NCBI RefSeq assembly: GCF_002443255.2
Contig: NW_019211454.1
Location: forward strand, 65,030,179 to 65,094,178
Length of the DNA: 64,000 bases
Direction of reading: 5' to 3'
Source of the DNA: Varroa destructor
Lineage: Eukaryota; Arthropoda; Arachnida; Mesostigmata; Varroidae
A program made the translations under genes and the position numbers. The notes under the pieces are model-generated. The model was given only the letters and a program-made list of their open reading frames with translations, ran no database searches and was not told the origin of the DNA. The stretch's first letter is position 1. The number at the start of each line of letters is the position of its first letter. Below, one piece after another: positions 53,201 to 64,000 of the stretch.

Positions 53201-53942
53201 CTTTAAGCATCATGGTATTCTTAATTTTCATCGTCCTCATTCGCTTCAATATAATTCGCGCCCCCCTTCTTTTCTTCTTCCCTCTCATCTAACCTTTTTC
53301 TTCATTGGAAAAGAACGTGTTATTTCCGTGTCACTTCGTTCTTATAAATCCTTTCTGACACTAGGTGTCCCATTAGTAGCAAGCAGCTTGACTACACCAA
53401 TATCCACAAAGCTTATGTTGGCTTGATGCTCTTATGTTCAACCCCCTAAATTCTCAACGATCGTATAAGGCTTTCAGTAGCCGTCTACCACACAGGCGTG
53501 TTTCCTCACATTTAGCGCGCTTCTGTCGTCTCAATGTAATCACATACGTCAGTTGTAGTTCGCACAGACACGCATTCACACATACACCCCCAGATGGTTT
53601 TCATCTTTTGTATGCACTGCGAGCGCAGATCTGATCTTCATCCGATGATTCTGATGTGCGATCTCGCACAGATTTGCGCGAAATTTCATTTTCAGGTGCC
53701 TATTTTTGCGCTTTTTGTACGGAGCTATATTCTTGATTGACTTCAAATCGTTTGCTATCTTGCACCTTTAAGTATCATCACGGAACCGCATTAATTGAAT
53801 GTTGAGTAGCTCGCAGTGCGGCAGGATAATAAACAATGTTATGTATTGGTTCCTGAACGCATCGTGGGAACTTTTTACGCTCCTGATAACATTCGAATAA
53901 ATTTGTGTTAGCTGTAGATAAACATTCCACGAATTCCCATTT
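50240..53942. other. Tim50 3' flank and intergenic stretch
   Basis: It should hold the 3' untranslated regions of Tim50 (+) and TRAP-beta (-), which converge here. AATAAA at about 50,861 is a candidate Tim50 poly(A) signal. TTTATT at 53,141-53,146 reads AATAAA on the - strand and is a candidate for TRAP-beta. A run of 14 G lies at 52,702-52,715. An open frame at 51,905-52,258 (+) has no recognised homology and is not called as a gene. Confidence 0.5.
52702..52715 (+). repeat. Poly-G run (14 G)
   Basis: Fourteen consecutive G bases in AT-rich intergenic DNA. Such runs are uncommon in this window and are a frequent site of assembly or sequencing length error. Confidence 0.95.
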
Positions 53943-54697
53943 TCATTTGGCTTTTTTGGCGAGATTTTCGTATTTCGACTTCGACGAATTGTATAGAAGG
54001 AACGGCACAAGTAGCGATGGCATGCATAGAAGCAGAAATACAACCCAGTCAAGATAGTGTGGCGAGAAACGGCGTTCAAACTCGACCTCGGGCATGATGC
54101 CACCCTGACCAGGCTCCGTAGTTAGGGAATGACGCACTTCGGCGTTAGCAGCCTCGCTCAGTTTGTACTCAACTTCAGCAGCGGTGAAGTTGAACATGCC
54201 GTATTTATTCGGCCGGACCACAACGGAATGTGTGATATTCGTGTTAGGTAAGATCTTGGGGAAGGTCGCTTCAAGCGAGCCCGAAACAACGTCAAAGTCC
54301 GTGGGCGGAAAGGTGCGATCCTTAAGCTGCACGTCGACTGCCGTCGCATCACCTACGTTATATAATTCGTAGTCAATTGACACATCGCGATTCTCTACCA
54401 GGTAGCGATTCAGCACCTAAACCGTAAAGTGACAGAAATAAGAAAAAAAAAAAAAGAAGAGCTGTTTTTATTAAACAACGCCCTGAGGAGATGATTCTGG
54501 GTGAATGAGGCGCCTACATGTCACTAGTTTTAGACAAACGCAATTCCAAGGGCCATGGGGAGCATAGTGAACAAATTACAAGGTTGTTGGCGCATACCCA
54601 CCTTCTTGAGGCAGAGGAGGCGAGCCTCAGGAACACGATCCTGGGCTAGCGTCATGGTGCAACAAAGACCGAGTAGAATAATTGAATGTATTCGCAT
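53943..54697 (-). CDS. SSR2: Translocon-associated protein subunit beta (TRAP-beta / SSR2)
   Basis: Two exons: 54697-54602 (32 residues) and 54416-53943, giving 189 residues (human about 183). Residues 1-18 (MRIHSIILLGLCCTMTLA) are a signal peptide, probably cut before Gln-Asp. The lumenal domain contains LLNRY-like VLNRYLVE, YNVGDATAVDV and FPPTDF, all typical of the family. Two N-glycosylation sequons are present: NIT at 92-94 and NFT at 108-110. RRFSPHYLDWVVF leads into a single membrane helix at about 155-174, followed by a short basic cytosolic tail ending KKAK, which fits a dilysine ER-retrieval signal. The protein is part of the TRAP complex next to Sec61, which helps insert and translocate nascent chains in the ER. 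The donor AAG|GTGGGT and acceptor TTTAG|GTGCTG keep phase 0. Confidence 0.96.
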
Positions 54698-57600
54698 TTT
54701 TGGATGAAATCAGCGGTAGCTAGAAATATACAACGATCAATAGACGAACTTAATTAAAACTCGGAATACTGGTGGAATCGTCTGTTAATTCAAAGGTAAA
54801 GAAAAGACTAGACGACAGACGTAAATTTCGAATCTTCCTTTTTCCCCACTCAATTAATACCACACAGCGGGAACGGCACAAAATCAGCTGATAGCAGAAA
54901 TCACGATCGCATCAACGAATGTTGTTAAACATTTACGCTAACATAGCGCCATTTATGTTTACCAGTCAACTCAAGGCAAACGTGACATAAAAACGACTAC
55001 ACAAACATATACAAATTCAATAAACGAGGCAATGAACAGCGAAAAATGTCGCTTCTATCAATTTCATTTGTAATTTGTAGCAGCTATGTATCGCTGCCAG
55101 TCCTATAATCATCGAACTGTTCACCAGAAGATCCGGCACTCTGCTTCTCCACTTATCGAATACGTTGACGTATTCTCTATTGGATCACAAAAGATTTTCT
55201 CTGTGCTTCAGTTTTTTTTTGTCAGCAGTGTTACGTATGATCATATATAAGAGTAACACTCTCAAGGCGGAATATGTATTGTGCTAAACCAGCTAATCCC
55301 CTGACTGCCCAGCACTCGGTAATCGAATCGTCATCATCGCACAGAGTTTCGAATGAGCCAAATGAAAACCTGCATACGTGCACAATACAAACAAAAAAAC
55401 AATTTTATTCGTACAGTTTGTGTCGTGATCTCTCAGCTCTTTTAATCAGAGGCGATACGAACTATACAGCCTTTGAACTGTGCAGAATTTTCTGCTATCG
55501 CGTTAAGTTATGTCGCTTATTTTCAACGGTGCAGTAACTGCAACGGGCTGTAAATTGCACACATTTGGTCTCAATGCTTGGGACAAAGACCGGCTTTTTA
55601 GATTTACGAATCTGTGCAACACTGCTTGCCGGAACACTGCCAGACTGCCGGAATAGAAAAATAAAGACCTTCCAAATGATTTTTCTCGGAGACACTCACC
55701 GTCCGTCACTGAATGAGGTACTAATCGACAATACAGACTAATTCACGGCACTGTAAAATGCCAACAATCTACTTCGACTAGCCACGTTGGATCGGGTCTT
55801 TCGTCTGGGAGGTCTTTAGGTGAAAATGCCGGGCGGCTGAAAACGCGTTTGAATTAAGCTAACTGGGCTCGTAAGGCTAAAGTCGACACTATTATACAAT
55901 CTTGGACTTTGGATTGCACGACTTTCGTCTATGATAATAGAAAATGGGTTAAGCCTACAAATCAACTGGTTACTCGTACTAACCGAGTATCGTTAGGTAA
56001 GCAGTGCGGCGAGCTGCTCAGACATTTTTTAAATACGTTACCTGTGAAAATAGCAGAGCAGTTAGTTACCAGATTATTTTTCTTTGTTTAATCACAATAG
56101 GCGCCTCACAGAATTTCAGATCCTTTCGCTATCGTCGAAGTATGCTTTTTATGTGTTCGAATTGAAACGACCTTGGTCTGCACGCTGACCTGGAAAGTTC
56201 ATCCTAGTATAGTAGGAGTATAGTTTATTGTCGCAAAAAGAAAGAAGAATGAAGTATTTTCTCATGATATTGGAACCCACTGCCTGCGAACAGCGGGAAG
56301 TATGTGAAAACACATTAAGGATATTTTACACGATTACTTATTGCTTTAGCCACACTAGGCACATTCTACACGGAAAAATTATGACCTGGTAGAAATAAAA
56401 AAAATTTAGATTTTTTGACGCATAAAGTGAATTAATCGTATTTTATATAAGAAATCTCAATGGTACGTATACTTATAATGACCAACTACTCTAGTTGCTT
56501 CGAGATTCCTGATTTTACATGTTTGCGTCTTTTTTAACGATCTTATGTATCGTTCCTTAGCATCCCACCATGCGGCCCCCTATAAACGCATATCGAACCT
56601 GCTAAGATTACTATATAGAGCTAATTTTTTTTGAGGTATACACTAGAAGTTTTGCTCAGTGCTCTGGTAGCTGAGCGGCTTTTGTACTTACACACAAATG
56701 GGACATTGTAGGTAAACATAGCGAAATTCTCATACCAAGAGCATATATGTTCACATCGACGCTTATTTTCCGCGAGCGAGAACGTTGTAAACAAACACAT
56801 TAAAAACACCTATGCATCCCTGCACACCTGGAATGCAGAGGGGTGTTTGTTTGGCTGGCCGTTTTCCAGATTCAACTTATCTCAAGGGGGCAAACATTAC
56901 AACACAAAAAAACAACGTGTGTTGGAAATTATCACAGCAAAGGCGTCTAGACCGATATGTCCTCTATCCACTTCGGAAACCTTTGTGAAATACTTTTCTA
57001 CCACGACAGACAGAGTAGTACAATCTGATCCGAGTTTAGTTCGAGATTAGGATGGTGGTAAGCTATTTTTGTTTGAATGATTGCCAATATGCGGATACAT
57101 CACTATTGTTATTATTATTATAGCCGTTTGTTGATTTCATTGTACTAAATAATTGAATTGCCGATCTGTAAACAGCAGATCTGCCATGTATTACTGGCTT
57201 TCCGTTAGCGGTGCATATGGTTCAACATGAATTATCAGATCAACATGTATCTGTTCAGATACATTGGGCTATGCCGCATAACCGATAATATGCAAAGCAT
57301 CAGCCAAATACTCAAGGCACTATTTTGGGCAATGATCCATACTCGTACACAAGGATTTCGCCTTCCGTTACGCATCAGCTAAGAAATATTGTATACACTG
57401 ACATCGAATACCATAAACTCGAGCTTGACTCTGCAGCTTGCTAACAATCATCTAACCAAACTGTTTCATTTTTTCAAACAAACAATTAATTACAGGGCAT
57501 AAATGATTGATCTACCTAAATTCAAGGACAAATGAGTTCACTCAGAAAAAAGTGCTTGGTGACGACCTGCCAAAATGAACGTTTAGGTACGGTGGTGGAT

Positions 57601-59072
57601 TTTCGAAGATATAAAAGAAGCAAGAATTTCCAGCCTTCATTTCATGCCTTGTCTGTAGTACTATACAGTTTCATTCAGACTAAAGGGAAAGCTAACTGTA
57701 TGTCAGGATGTATATACAATCAGTGACCGTTTGGAGATAATCAACGCATGCTTCGAGACTTGAATTTATAGAAAAAAAATTAACGAATTTTTTTCTAGTG
57801 CTTTAACACTAGGCAAACATAAGCCAATACAAACGCGTTCAATCATCTATAGGGTTAAGATTTTATTTGAAATTATCAGGGAGAGTCGTTTTGAAGGTAC
57901 TAATGTCAGTTAAACGACTTCTTCACAGATAGTTACGTTTCGAGAGTTCGTGTACGTCAATGCAAATGTCCTTTGCGTAATATAATCTTCACTCCTGACC
58001 GTTATCTTGAGGGCATGCATATTAAACTGATTTATTTCGACAAACGCAACAGTTACCGAAATGATGAGTAAATATACGATTTTTTTTATAAATAAAAAGA
58101 TATCGTCTTTTCGTTTATTATTATTATTAAACCGAAACTTTTTGTACATAATAATGATCACAAAAGAACAGAGATGCCTAAATATTTACAAGCGTATACC
58201 GATATCAGCACCGTTGACCGATACTTCACATTATCCTTCATTGAGTACATACAGTTTACAGTTTATCTACATATCGCAGACCTGTTGTTAATGTTCGTAT
58301 CTATGTTTTTCCATGTTAGGTATTTGTGGTCATCTTCCTTGCCTGTTTCTCCCCAAAAATAACCCAAGGTGGCTTTGAAGCCGTTTCAATAGTCCCTGTT
58401 ATCCTTCGACAACGATTCTGCCTATTTTGAATGATAAAAAGAGGACCTATTCACCGGGCAGGCGAACAACCGTTGTCTTATTGATCTGCCGAAAATTGTC
58501 CGCCCATGTTACCCATAAGTTACCATCATCCATATCACGTTGATCATTCGTATTTTCGATTAAGGTCTGTTTTTCCGGTTAAGACCGAACACATCCTGAG
58601 AAAGGCTTCACCGTAGCGTTATTACATACTTACATTTACTAACTAGCCCAAAATCAAACATGCGTATTACATATAAACCATGCACCTGCTCGTCTGCTTG
58701 AGTGTTTTTCGTACAATTATGTATTTCCATTCGATAATATGCATTTTTGTAATGCTAAATGTATTGTCTTTTCGCCTGTTGTCCGATTTCTCTTTTCCGT
58801 GTCTGTTACGTACACAATATGTATTTCTGCTCCCGTCCATCCAAATGGATTAACGTCGTCTGGATAGACTGACAGAGTGTCTTCTGTCAGCGTTTGTCGC
58901 TTAACATTCGGGTCAATCGCTGTTGCTTAAATGTAATACAAAAGCGGTGTACAGTATCTGATCTTTCTTTGTGTCTTGCGTTTTTCCAGCCTCTCCATTA
59001 CACACTGTTGTTTGCAGGTTTTCCTTTACTACGATGGATGTTTATAGGGCCAATGAATCATCTTTATACAAG

Positions 59073-59091
59073 CTATCTATCTATCTATCTA
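59073..59091 (+). repeat. (CTAT)n microsatellite
   Basis: About four to five tetranucleotide units ending in CTAAAC. Confidence 0.85.
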
Positions 59092-59609
59092 AACTGAGTA
59101 AACTTCCTTAGTTAGAGGTGCTAAGTCTTTGAAGAGAACTGAATAAAGCGAACACCCGCGGACGTCTCTATGGCCCTATCGTACAATATCGCACGCACTC
59201 GGGGTGTGTCTGACGCTGGTGTGCGAAAAACCTCTTAAGAAGAGACGTATGGGGGGCAATTGAAGGGAGAGAGAACGGGAAGGATAATGCTGTACCTTTC
59301 TTGTCGACGAGAATCTACATATCATACAGACTACGTTAGATTGATATTTTGTTCTTTTGCATTTCGTCGACGCGTTGCCTTTAAAGATAGAAAAAATTTG
59401 TTATTCGTTGTCAAGGGCAGAGTAGAAGAGTTGATCGATATCCCTCACAATCATACGTAGCCCACACAAATAGACAGTCATATGTCATATAGACCCACAT
59501 CATCGACTACGCGAATGGATGTAAATGTTTCAGCAAATACAATAGTAATAGTAACTTCTAGTTGTGTTTTACGTTGGCGCGAATGACATCTTCCAGTCAT
59601 TCTGGTTCG

Positions 59610-59612
<3 letters not shown>

Positions 59613-59647
<35 letters not shown>
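59613..59647 (+). repeat. (CA)n microsatellite
   Basis: About 17 uninterrupted CA units followed by a short ATATGTATATATAT stretch. Confidence 0.95.
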
Positions 59648-59650
<3 letters not shown>

Positions 59651-60110
59651 GTATATATATCTTTAATATTAATCACATTTAAAAGATATGCTATATAATA
59701 ATGGGTTACAGGTGGCGGGAAATGAACGAGCACAATCGTTTCGCTATTATACATAGAAAAGAAATGCTAGCCAACACAACCGGCCAGTTTATCGAAAGCG
59801 AAAGAATAGAAAAAAGATTATATAAAATGATGATAATGTTATGATTAGAGAAGATGACTTATGTTGATGATGATATAATTACTAGTAGCATACTATGTCG
59901 TAATGAATCAGTAGAAGAGTAATGGTCGTAGTAGTGATAATTGTAGTTGTGGTAGTAATATTAATGAAACTAGCTGCACCGAGATCCATTCCTGTCGCTG
60001 CTGCCGCGTTCACAGCAAGCATCGAAAGAAGTGTTGAAGACAAGCTGAAGATATCTGTCGTTTTCGCAGCAATTCGTCTTCAGCGAAAGTAAAATTCCTT
60101 CGTCACCTAG

Positions 60111-60189
60111 CTTTCTCTCTCTCTCTCTTTCTCTCGCCGCCGCCGCCGCCGCCGCCGCTGCCGCTGCCGCCGCCGCCGCCGCCGCCGCC
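60111..60189 (+). repeat. Compound (CT)n-(GCC)n repeat
   Basis: A CT-rich tract (60,111-60,135) runs straight into about 18 GCC/GCT units (to 60,189). It lies about 780 bp past the pdm3 stop codon. On the pdm3 strand it reads (GGC)n then (GA)n. An open frame over it would encode polyalanine, but there is no sign that it is translated. Confidence 0.95.
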
Positions 60190-60966
60190 AACTCCTTCCT
60201 TTCCGCTTCCTTTGATCCTTGCAATGAATGGATCGGCGTGTCAATGTATTAATGAAGGGTAGCCATCGACATAAAAATTCTTGAATGCTCGTGGCGATGC
60301 GGACTAATCGATCAGTTATTGTAATCACTAGCTAATTAGCCAGTTTTTAAATCTCGTCAGAGCCTTTCTAGTAGCGTCCTTAGAAAATGAAGGCCATTCA
60401 GGAAGGGTAAATGGTTCGTTTCGTTTTTGGGTGAGTGGCTGCGACAGTGCGAACCGCGCGGATAACGACAGGCCAGTCACACAGGCTCTTTTCACTTGAT
60501 CTGGACCCTTGAATTTGAATCGGTAGGTCTTGTACGGTCATGTTACCAGTCTAGGGGGTCTGTAGCACGTTCTAGCATTACGACAAATTTCATCTGCATG
60601 CGTGCTGCTCGAAACAGTCCTTGCTTGATTTGAATGCGCGTCCAGCATGAGGTAAAAGTATGTCTGTGTCTGTTCATGTGAAATGTGTATAGCTGCACAT
60701 TATGAACAAAGCCGACGCGCGTTACTCATGTACTAGATTTGCTGTCGGTAACGGCGGCTGTGATCGGCGCCAGCCAATGAGACACCTTATCGAGACTCTG
60801 ACTAGTAGCTGCTATCGGAGTTGTTGCTATGGTTCGAAGACAATGGATGATTGTACGGACCCTCCCAGCCCACGAACTCATCCACAATGGAGAGCGCTGG
60901 CGGTGTTAACGCATCAGGCAGCTCATCCTCGTACTCGGGCGGTTCATGAGGGGAGGGGGCGTCACG

Positions 60967-63388
60967 TTAGAGATTGGGCACGATGGTCTCATCGGCTGCT
61001 CCACCGGACATCGCCGAGTGAGCCGTTGAACAACGGTCACTGTCTTGAGTGTTGGCGTCCTCTGTAAGCAATGAGCCGTCAATTGGTCCGACGGCCGGCA
61101 GTAATCCCTGATTTCGCAGTTGAAGTTGTTGCTGCAACAGGTGCTGCTGCTTCTTGTAGTTGTTCTTGAGGGTCTGCCGCTTGTTACAGAACCATACCCG
61201 TACAACCTCTTTATCGTAGCCTAATCGTTCGGCTAAGGCGTTCATCTCGGCACTTGATGGATGTGTGTTGTCCTTGAAGTAACAGTTAAGCGTATTGATT
61301 GCTGCTGGTGCGAACGACGTCCGTCGCTTTCGTTTTTTGTTTGAATCAACTGCTGAATCTATAACGAAACAAATTTTCCAAAACGAACCGCAAGTAAAAC
61401 CTATCAATATCATGTGAAGACAATTAATGCTCGGTAGCGTATACAAAGCCATGATGGGATGTCTGATACACGTTGGCTACTTTGTTTTGAACAAACGAAC
61501 GAACTTCGACGAAGATGCCTGACAGTAATATCAATAAACATTACATGGTGACTATTGCTTACCAGGTAGGTCAACGACTTCACAAGCTGTCCCGCTAGCG
61601 TTGTGTTTGTCTTCCATCTCTTTCATCCACCGCTCGAGGACAGGCTTGATCTTTTGTGCCGACTTTGGCGTGATATCGAGCTTCTCAAATCGACAAATAG
61701 CGCTTTGCGAATACGAAGGACCTTCGGTAGCCGAGAGCAGAACGCCAACTTGTGTTTGCGTCAAACCCAATGACAGGCGTCTCATTTTGAAAGCCCGCGC
61801 GAAATTCTTAATCTCCTCCAAGTTAATGCCATCCACAATGTTCGCTTCGGTTGAACTGATTACTGTAAACAAGAATAGGTCCGAACAAACCAATGTGAAG
61901 ATCACCAGTAAAATAAATAAATATAAGTTCTAGGCAACTAAATATAGCCCGCACATAGGAGAACGGGATCAGCGTCTTTGACGAGCATTTTCCAGCCCTT
62001 TTCTTTTATCTATCAGATATAGTGATATGAGTAGTCAAAAATATACGATACGACAATAAGTCATCAGCTTCTGGTGCCTATAACTATCGAGTCCAGGTAA
62101 TAGCCTACCTTGTTGCTGGGTCTCTTTGGATTCATCGGTTCCACCCGATTGAACTGAGCCAGGTCGGTTATCGTCGGTCGATTCGGCCGTTAGTAGCGCA
62201 GGTGGTGAAGGTGACAGGGGCGGAATGTTTGGCGTCTGTGGTACAACGATGCCACAATGCGAGCTCGCCACCTGCATCTGCTGCAGCTGTTGGACCGGGC
62301 TGTCGTCACCAACTTGTTGACGCCAATCATCGGCGGCTGCGGCAGCAGCTGCCGACGATAACGCCATACGCTTGGCAGCGCTTCCGCCGTTCAAATCCGA
62401 TTTCGTGTCCATCGCTTCGACCTTGATCTCCGACTTGACAAACTGCCCTATCGAGATATTATGTATGCCCGTGAGAATCTTCGAGCCAGCCGATACTACC
62501 ACAGAGTCCTGCAGCTGTTTCATCTTTAGCTGTGTAATGGACTCGATCGGCTCCGGCTTCGAGCCGATCCCAGCGCCACTGAGCGAATGGTCCATCTGTT
62601 GTTGCACGTTGTTGTGCGGACCCGTCGTTGTAGCGTGATTTTTGTTATTGTTGTTGTGGTTGTTCATACTGTTAATGTTCATATTGTTGTTTAAGTTATT
62701 ACTATTAGTGGCGCCGTTCGTCAGTTGACTGGTCGGTAGTATCGTCGTGGTCGCGGCTGTTGAATGCTGTGTAGTATTATTATTACTATTAGCGAGTGGC
62801 ACCGATGTTACGGGTGTCGCTGACACCGTGATCGCCGTCAGAGCTGCTGCTGCTGCTGTTGTTGTTGTTGTCGTCGGTGTAACAGCAGCAGCAGCGGCAG
62901 CAGCTGCTGCTGCTGCTGCTGTCAATGTATGTGTGGTAGCTGTCGATGACTTCTCAATTTTCGGGGATTTCGCGGCCAGCTTGCCTGTGTTGGTCGAGAG
63001 CAGGTGCACGCCAGCGGGTCCATTATTCATAATGTTGCTACTGCTGTTGCTAGTACCGCTGCTGTTGTTATTGTTGTTCGTTACCGAAGCAGTGCTAGTT
63101 GAAGTCTGGGCTCCAACTACCAAGCCATTCCAGCCATTTTGCTGCTGCTGCTGCTGTTGCTGCGTGCTAGCGCCGTGAATCCCCGCTGCCACGTTTTTTG
63201 ACGTCACCATGACGACAGTTTGACCGCCGGACAATTGCTGACTTGTCGGCTGCGAGGCGCTCACGACGATGTTTCCTGTCAGTCCATTCACCTGCAGCTG
63301 GGGCAGATGATTATTGGGAACCATGATCGCTTTCTGACCACCGCTCAGTTGAATCTGCTGCAGCTGAGGGCCAGTAATAGTCTGCTGC

Positions 63389-63429
<41 letters not shown>

Positions 63430-63805
63430 CTGGGGCGCCTGTAGCGATGTTACCTGTTGAGCATTTTGCTGCTGCTGTTGTTGAGGGCCCTTTTGCAGCT
63501 GCTGACGTTGGATAGATACTTGTTGCGGCTGTAGCGAGCTTTGCTGCTGCTGCTGAGGTGAAACAACCTGCTGCTGTGGTTGTTGTGTTTGGAACTGCTG
63601 TTGTTGTTGTTGAAGCTGCTGTAACTGTTGTTGAGCAGCCTGCTGGGCCGTCTGTTGCTGAGTGGCGTTCGTTTGCTGCTGCTGCTGCTGCTGTTGTATC
63701 TGCTGTGTCCCACTGTCGGCACTATTAACTTGCTGTTGTTGGGCGGCTGCAGTTCCTACTGCTTGTATCTGCAGCGTCTGAATATTGCTGTTGGCCATTT
63801 GCTGA

Positions 63806-63836
<31 letters not shown>

Positions 63837-64000
63837 GTTGCTGTTGTTGTTGCTGCTGTGATGGCTGGCCAAGTGGCGTTTGACTGGCGATCGTGAACAG
63901 CTGACCTCCAATCGAGACGGGTATTAGCTGTTGGCCATGCGGACTCTGAATTTGGATATGCTGACCACCTGCTCCAGCCATAGTGATGGTGGCATTCTGG
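60967..64000 (-). CDS. pdm3: POU class VI homeodomain factor (pdm3/POU6-like), 5' end outside window
   Basis: Three exons: from the window edge to 62109, 61862-61563, and 61358-60967. Both introns are short (246 and 204 bp) and both joins are phase 1. The frame is open to base 64,000, so the ATG at 63,981 (MAGAGGQHIQIQ) may be internal; counted from it the protein has 854 residues. Residues 1-624 are a low-complexity activation region with many polyglutamine tracts, a polyalanine/polythreonine stretch, an Asn-rich stretch, and paired SUMO-type motifs VKSE and IKVE at 515-522. The POU-specific domain is at about 635-709 (MRRLSLGLTQTQVG, YSQSAICRFEKLDITPKSAQ). The homeodomain is at about 732-791 (KRKRRTSFAPAAINTLN, VVRVWFCNKRQTLKN), with the POU-type Cys at homeodomain position 50. 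It is a nuclear DNA-binding regulator; in insects pdm3 acts in neuronal identity and axon targeting. Class VI is assigned from the sequence of both DNA-binding domains. Confidence 0.95.
63370..63440 (-). repeat. Polyglutamine-coding CAG/CAA tract in pdm3
   Basis: The + strand shows CTG/TTG repeats here, read as a run of about 18 glutamines on the - strand. Similar tracts lie at about 63,805-63,860, 63,675-63,700 and 63,138-63,165. Mixed CAG and CAA codons interrupt pure repeats. Confidence 0.9.

Larger units (their letters stand above)
54698..60966. other. Intergenic stretch between TRAP-beta and pdm3
   Basis: No recognised gene in 6.3 kb. The open frames are short and lack both family resemblance and flanking splice logic. 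The right part (about 59,900-60,966) probably includes the pdm3 3' untranslated region. Simple repeats are listed separately. Confidence 0.5.

Noticed and set aside
56660..56735. tRNA-like D-arm motif (TAGCTGAGCGG)
   Set aside because: The flanking bases do not fold into an acceptor stem or a T-arm with the expected GTTCGA-type loop, so no tRNA is called.
59970..60224. Frame on the - strand encoding a polyalanine run
   Set aside because: Created by the (GCC)n-(CT)n repeat; no conserved sequence on either side.
62747..63178. 143-codon frame on the + strand rich in Val, Leu, Ala and Cys
   Set aside because: It is the reverse reading of the pdm3 repeat region; its composition comes from CTG/GCT repeats.

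Overview
This is a stretch of eukaryotic (animal) nuclear DNA. It is AT-rich, all recognised genes are split by GT-AG introns, and short tandem repeats are common. The gene set fits an arthropod: a class VI POU factor of the pdm3/POU6 type with very long polyglutamine tracts, a CYP3-clan P450, and Tom20, Tim50 and TRAP-beta with animal-type architecture. A chelicerate such as a mite is my best guess, but nothing in the window proves it. I rebuilt the genes by joining exons at splice sites and checking that reading phase is kept at each join; apart from the weak sites noted for the P450, the joins are clean.

Layout. From 1 to 4.5 kb I recognise no gene, only a GC-rich patch at 3.9-4.1 kb. At 4.58-4.89 kb there is a good coding exon with a clean donor. 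It is probably a 5' exon of the next gene, a membrane-anchored short-chain dehydrogenase (SDR) on the + strand with seven firm coding exons between 14.64 and 24.75 kb and a poly(A) signal at 25.38 kb. From 24.75 to 30.13 kb no gene is recognised, apart from an unexplained GC-rich patch at 27.6-28.2 kb. A cytochrome P450 lies on the - strand (30.13-35.1 kb, seven exons), tail to tail with the SDR. At 39.9-40.1 kb a single broken P450 exon, homologous to the I-helix exon of the intact gene, is a pseudogene fragment.

At 43.7-50.2 kb two mitochondrial protein-import genes stand head to head: Tom20 on the - strand (43,719-46,637) and Tim50 on the + strand (47,027-50,239). Only 389 bp separates their start codons. 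One encodes the outer-membrane presequence receptor and the other the inner-membrane presequence receptor of the same import route, so a shared promoter is the most attractive biological idea in the window. TRAP-beta (SSR2), a subunit of the ER translocon-associated complex, follows on the - strand at 53.9-54.7 kb. The right end holds the 3' exons of pdm3 (- strand, 60,967 to beyond 64,000), encoding a Gln-rich activation region, the POU-specific domain and the POU homeodomain; its 5' end lies outside the window.

The remaining sequence is introns and intergenic DNA with simple repeats. I found no convincing tRNA, rRNA, CRISPR or intact transposon.
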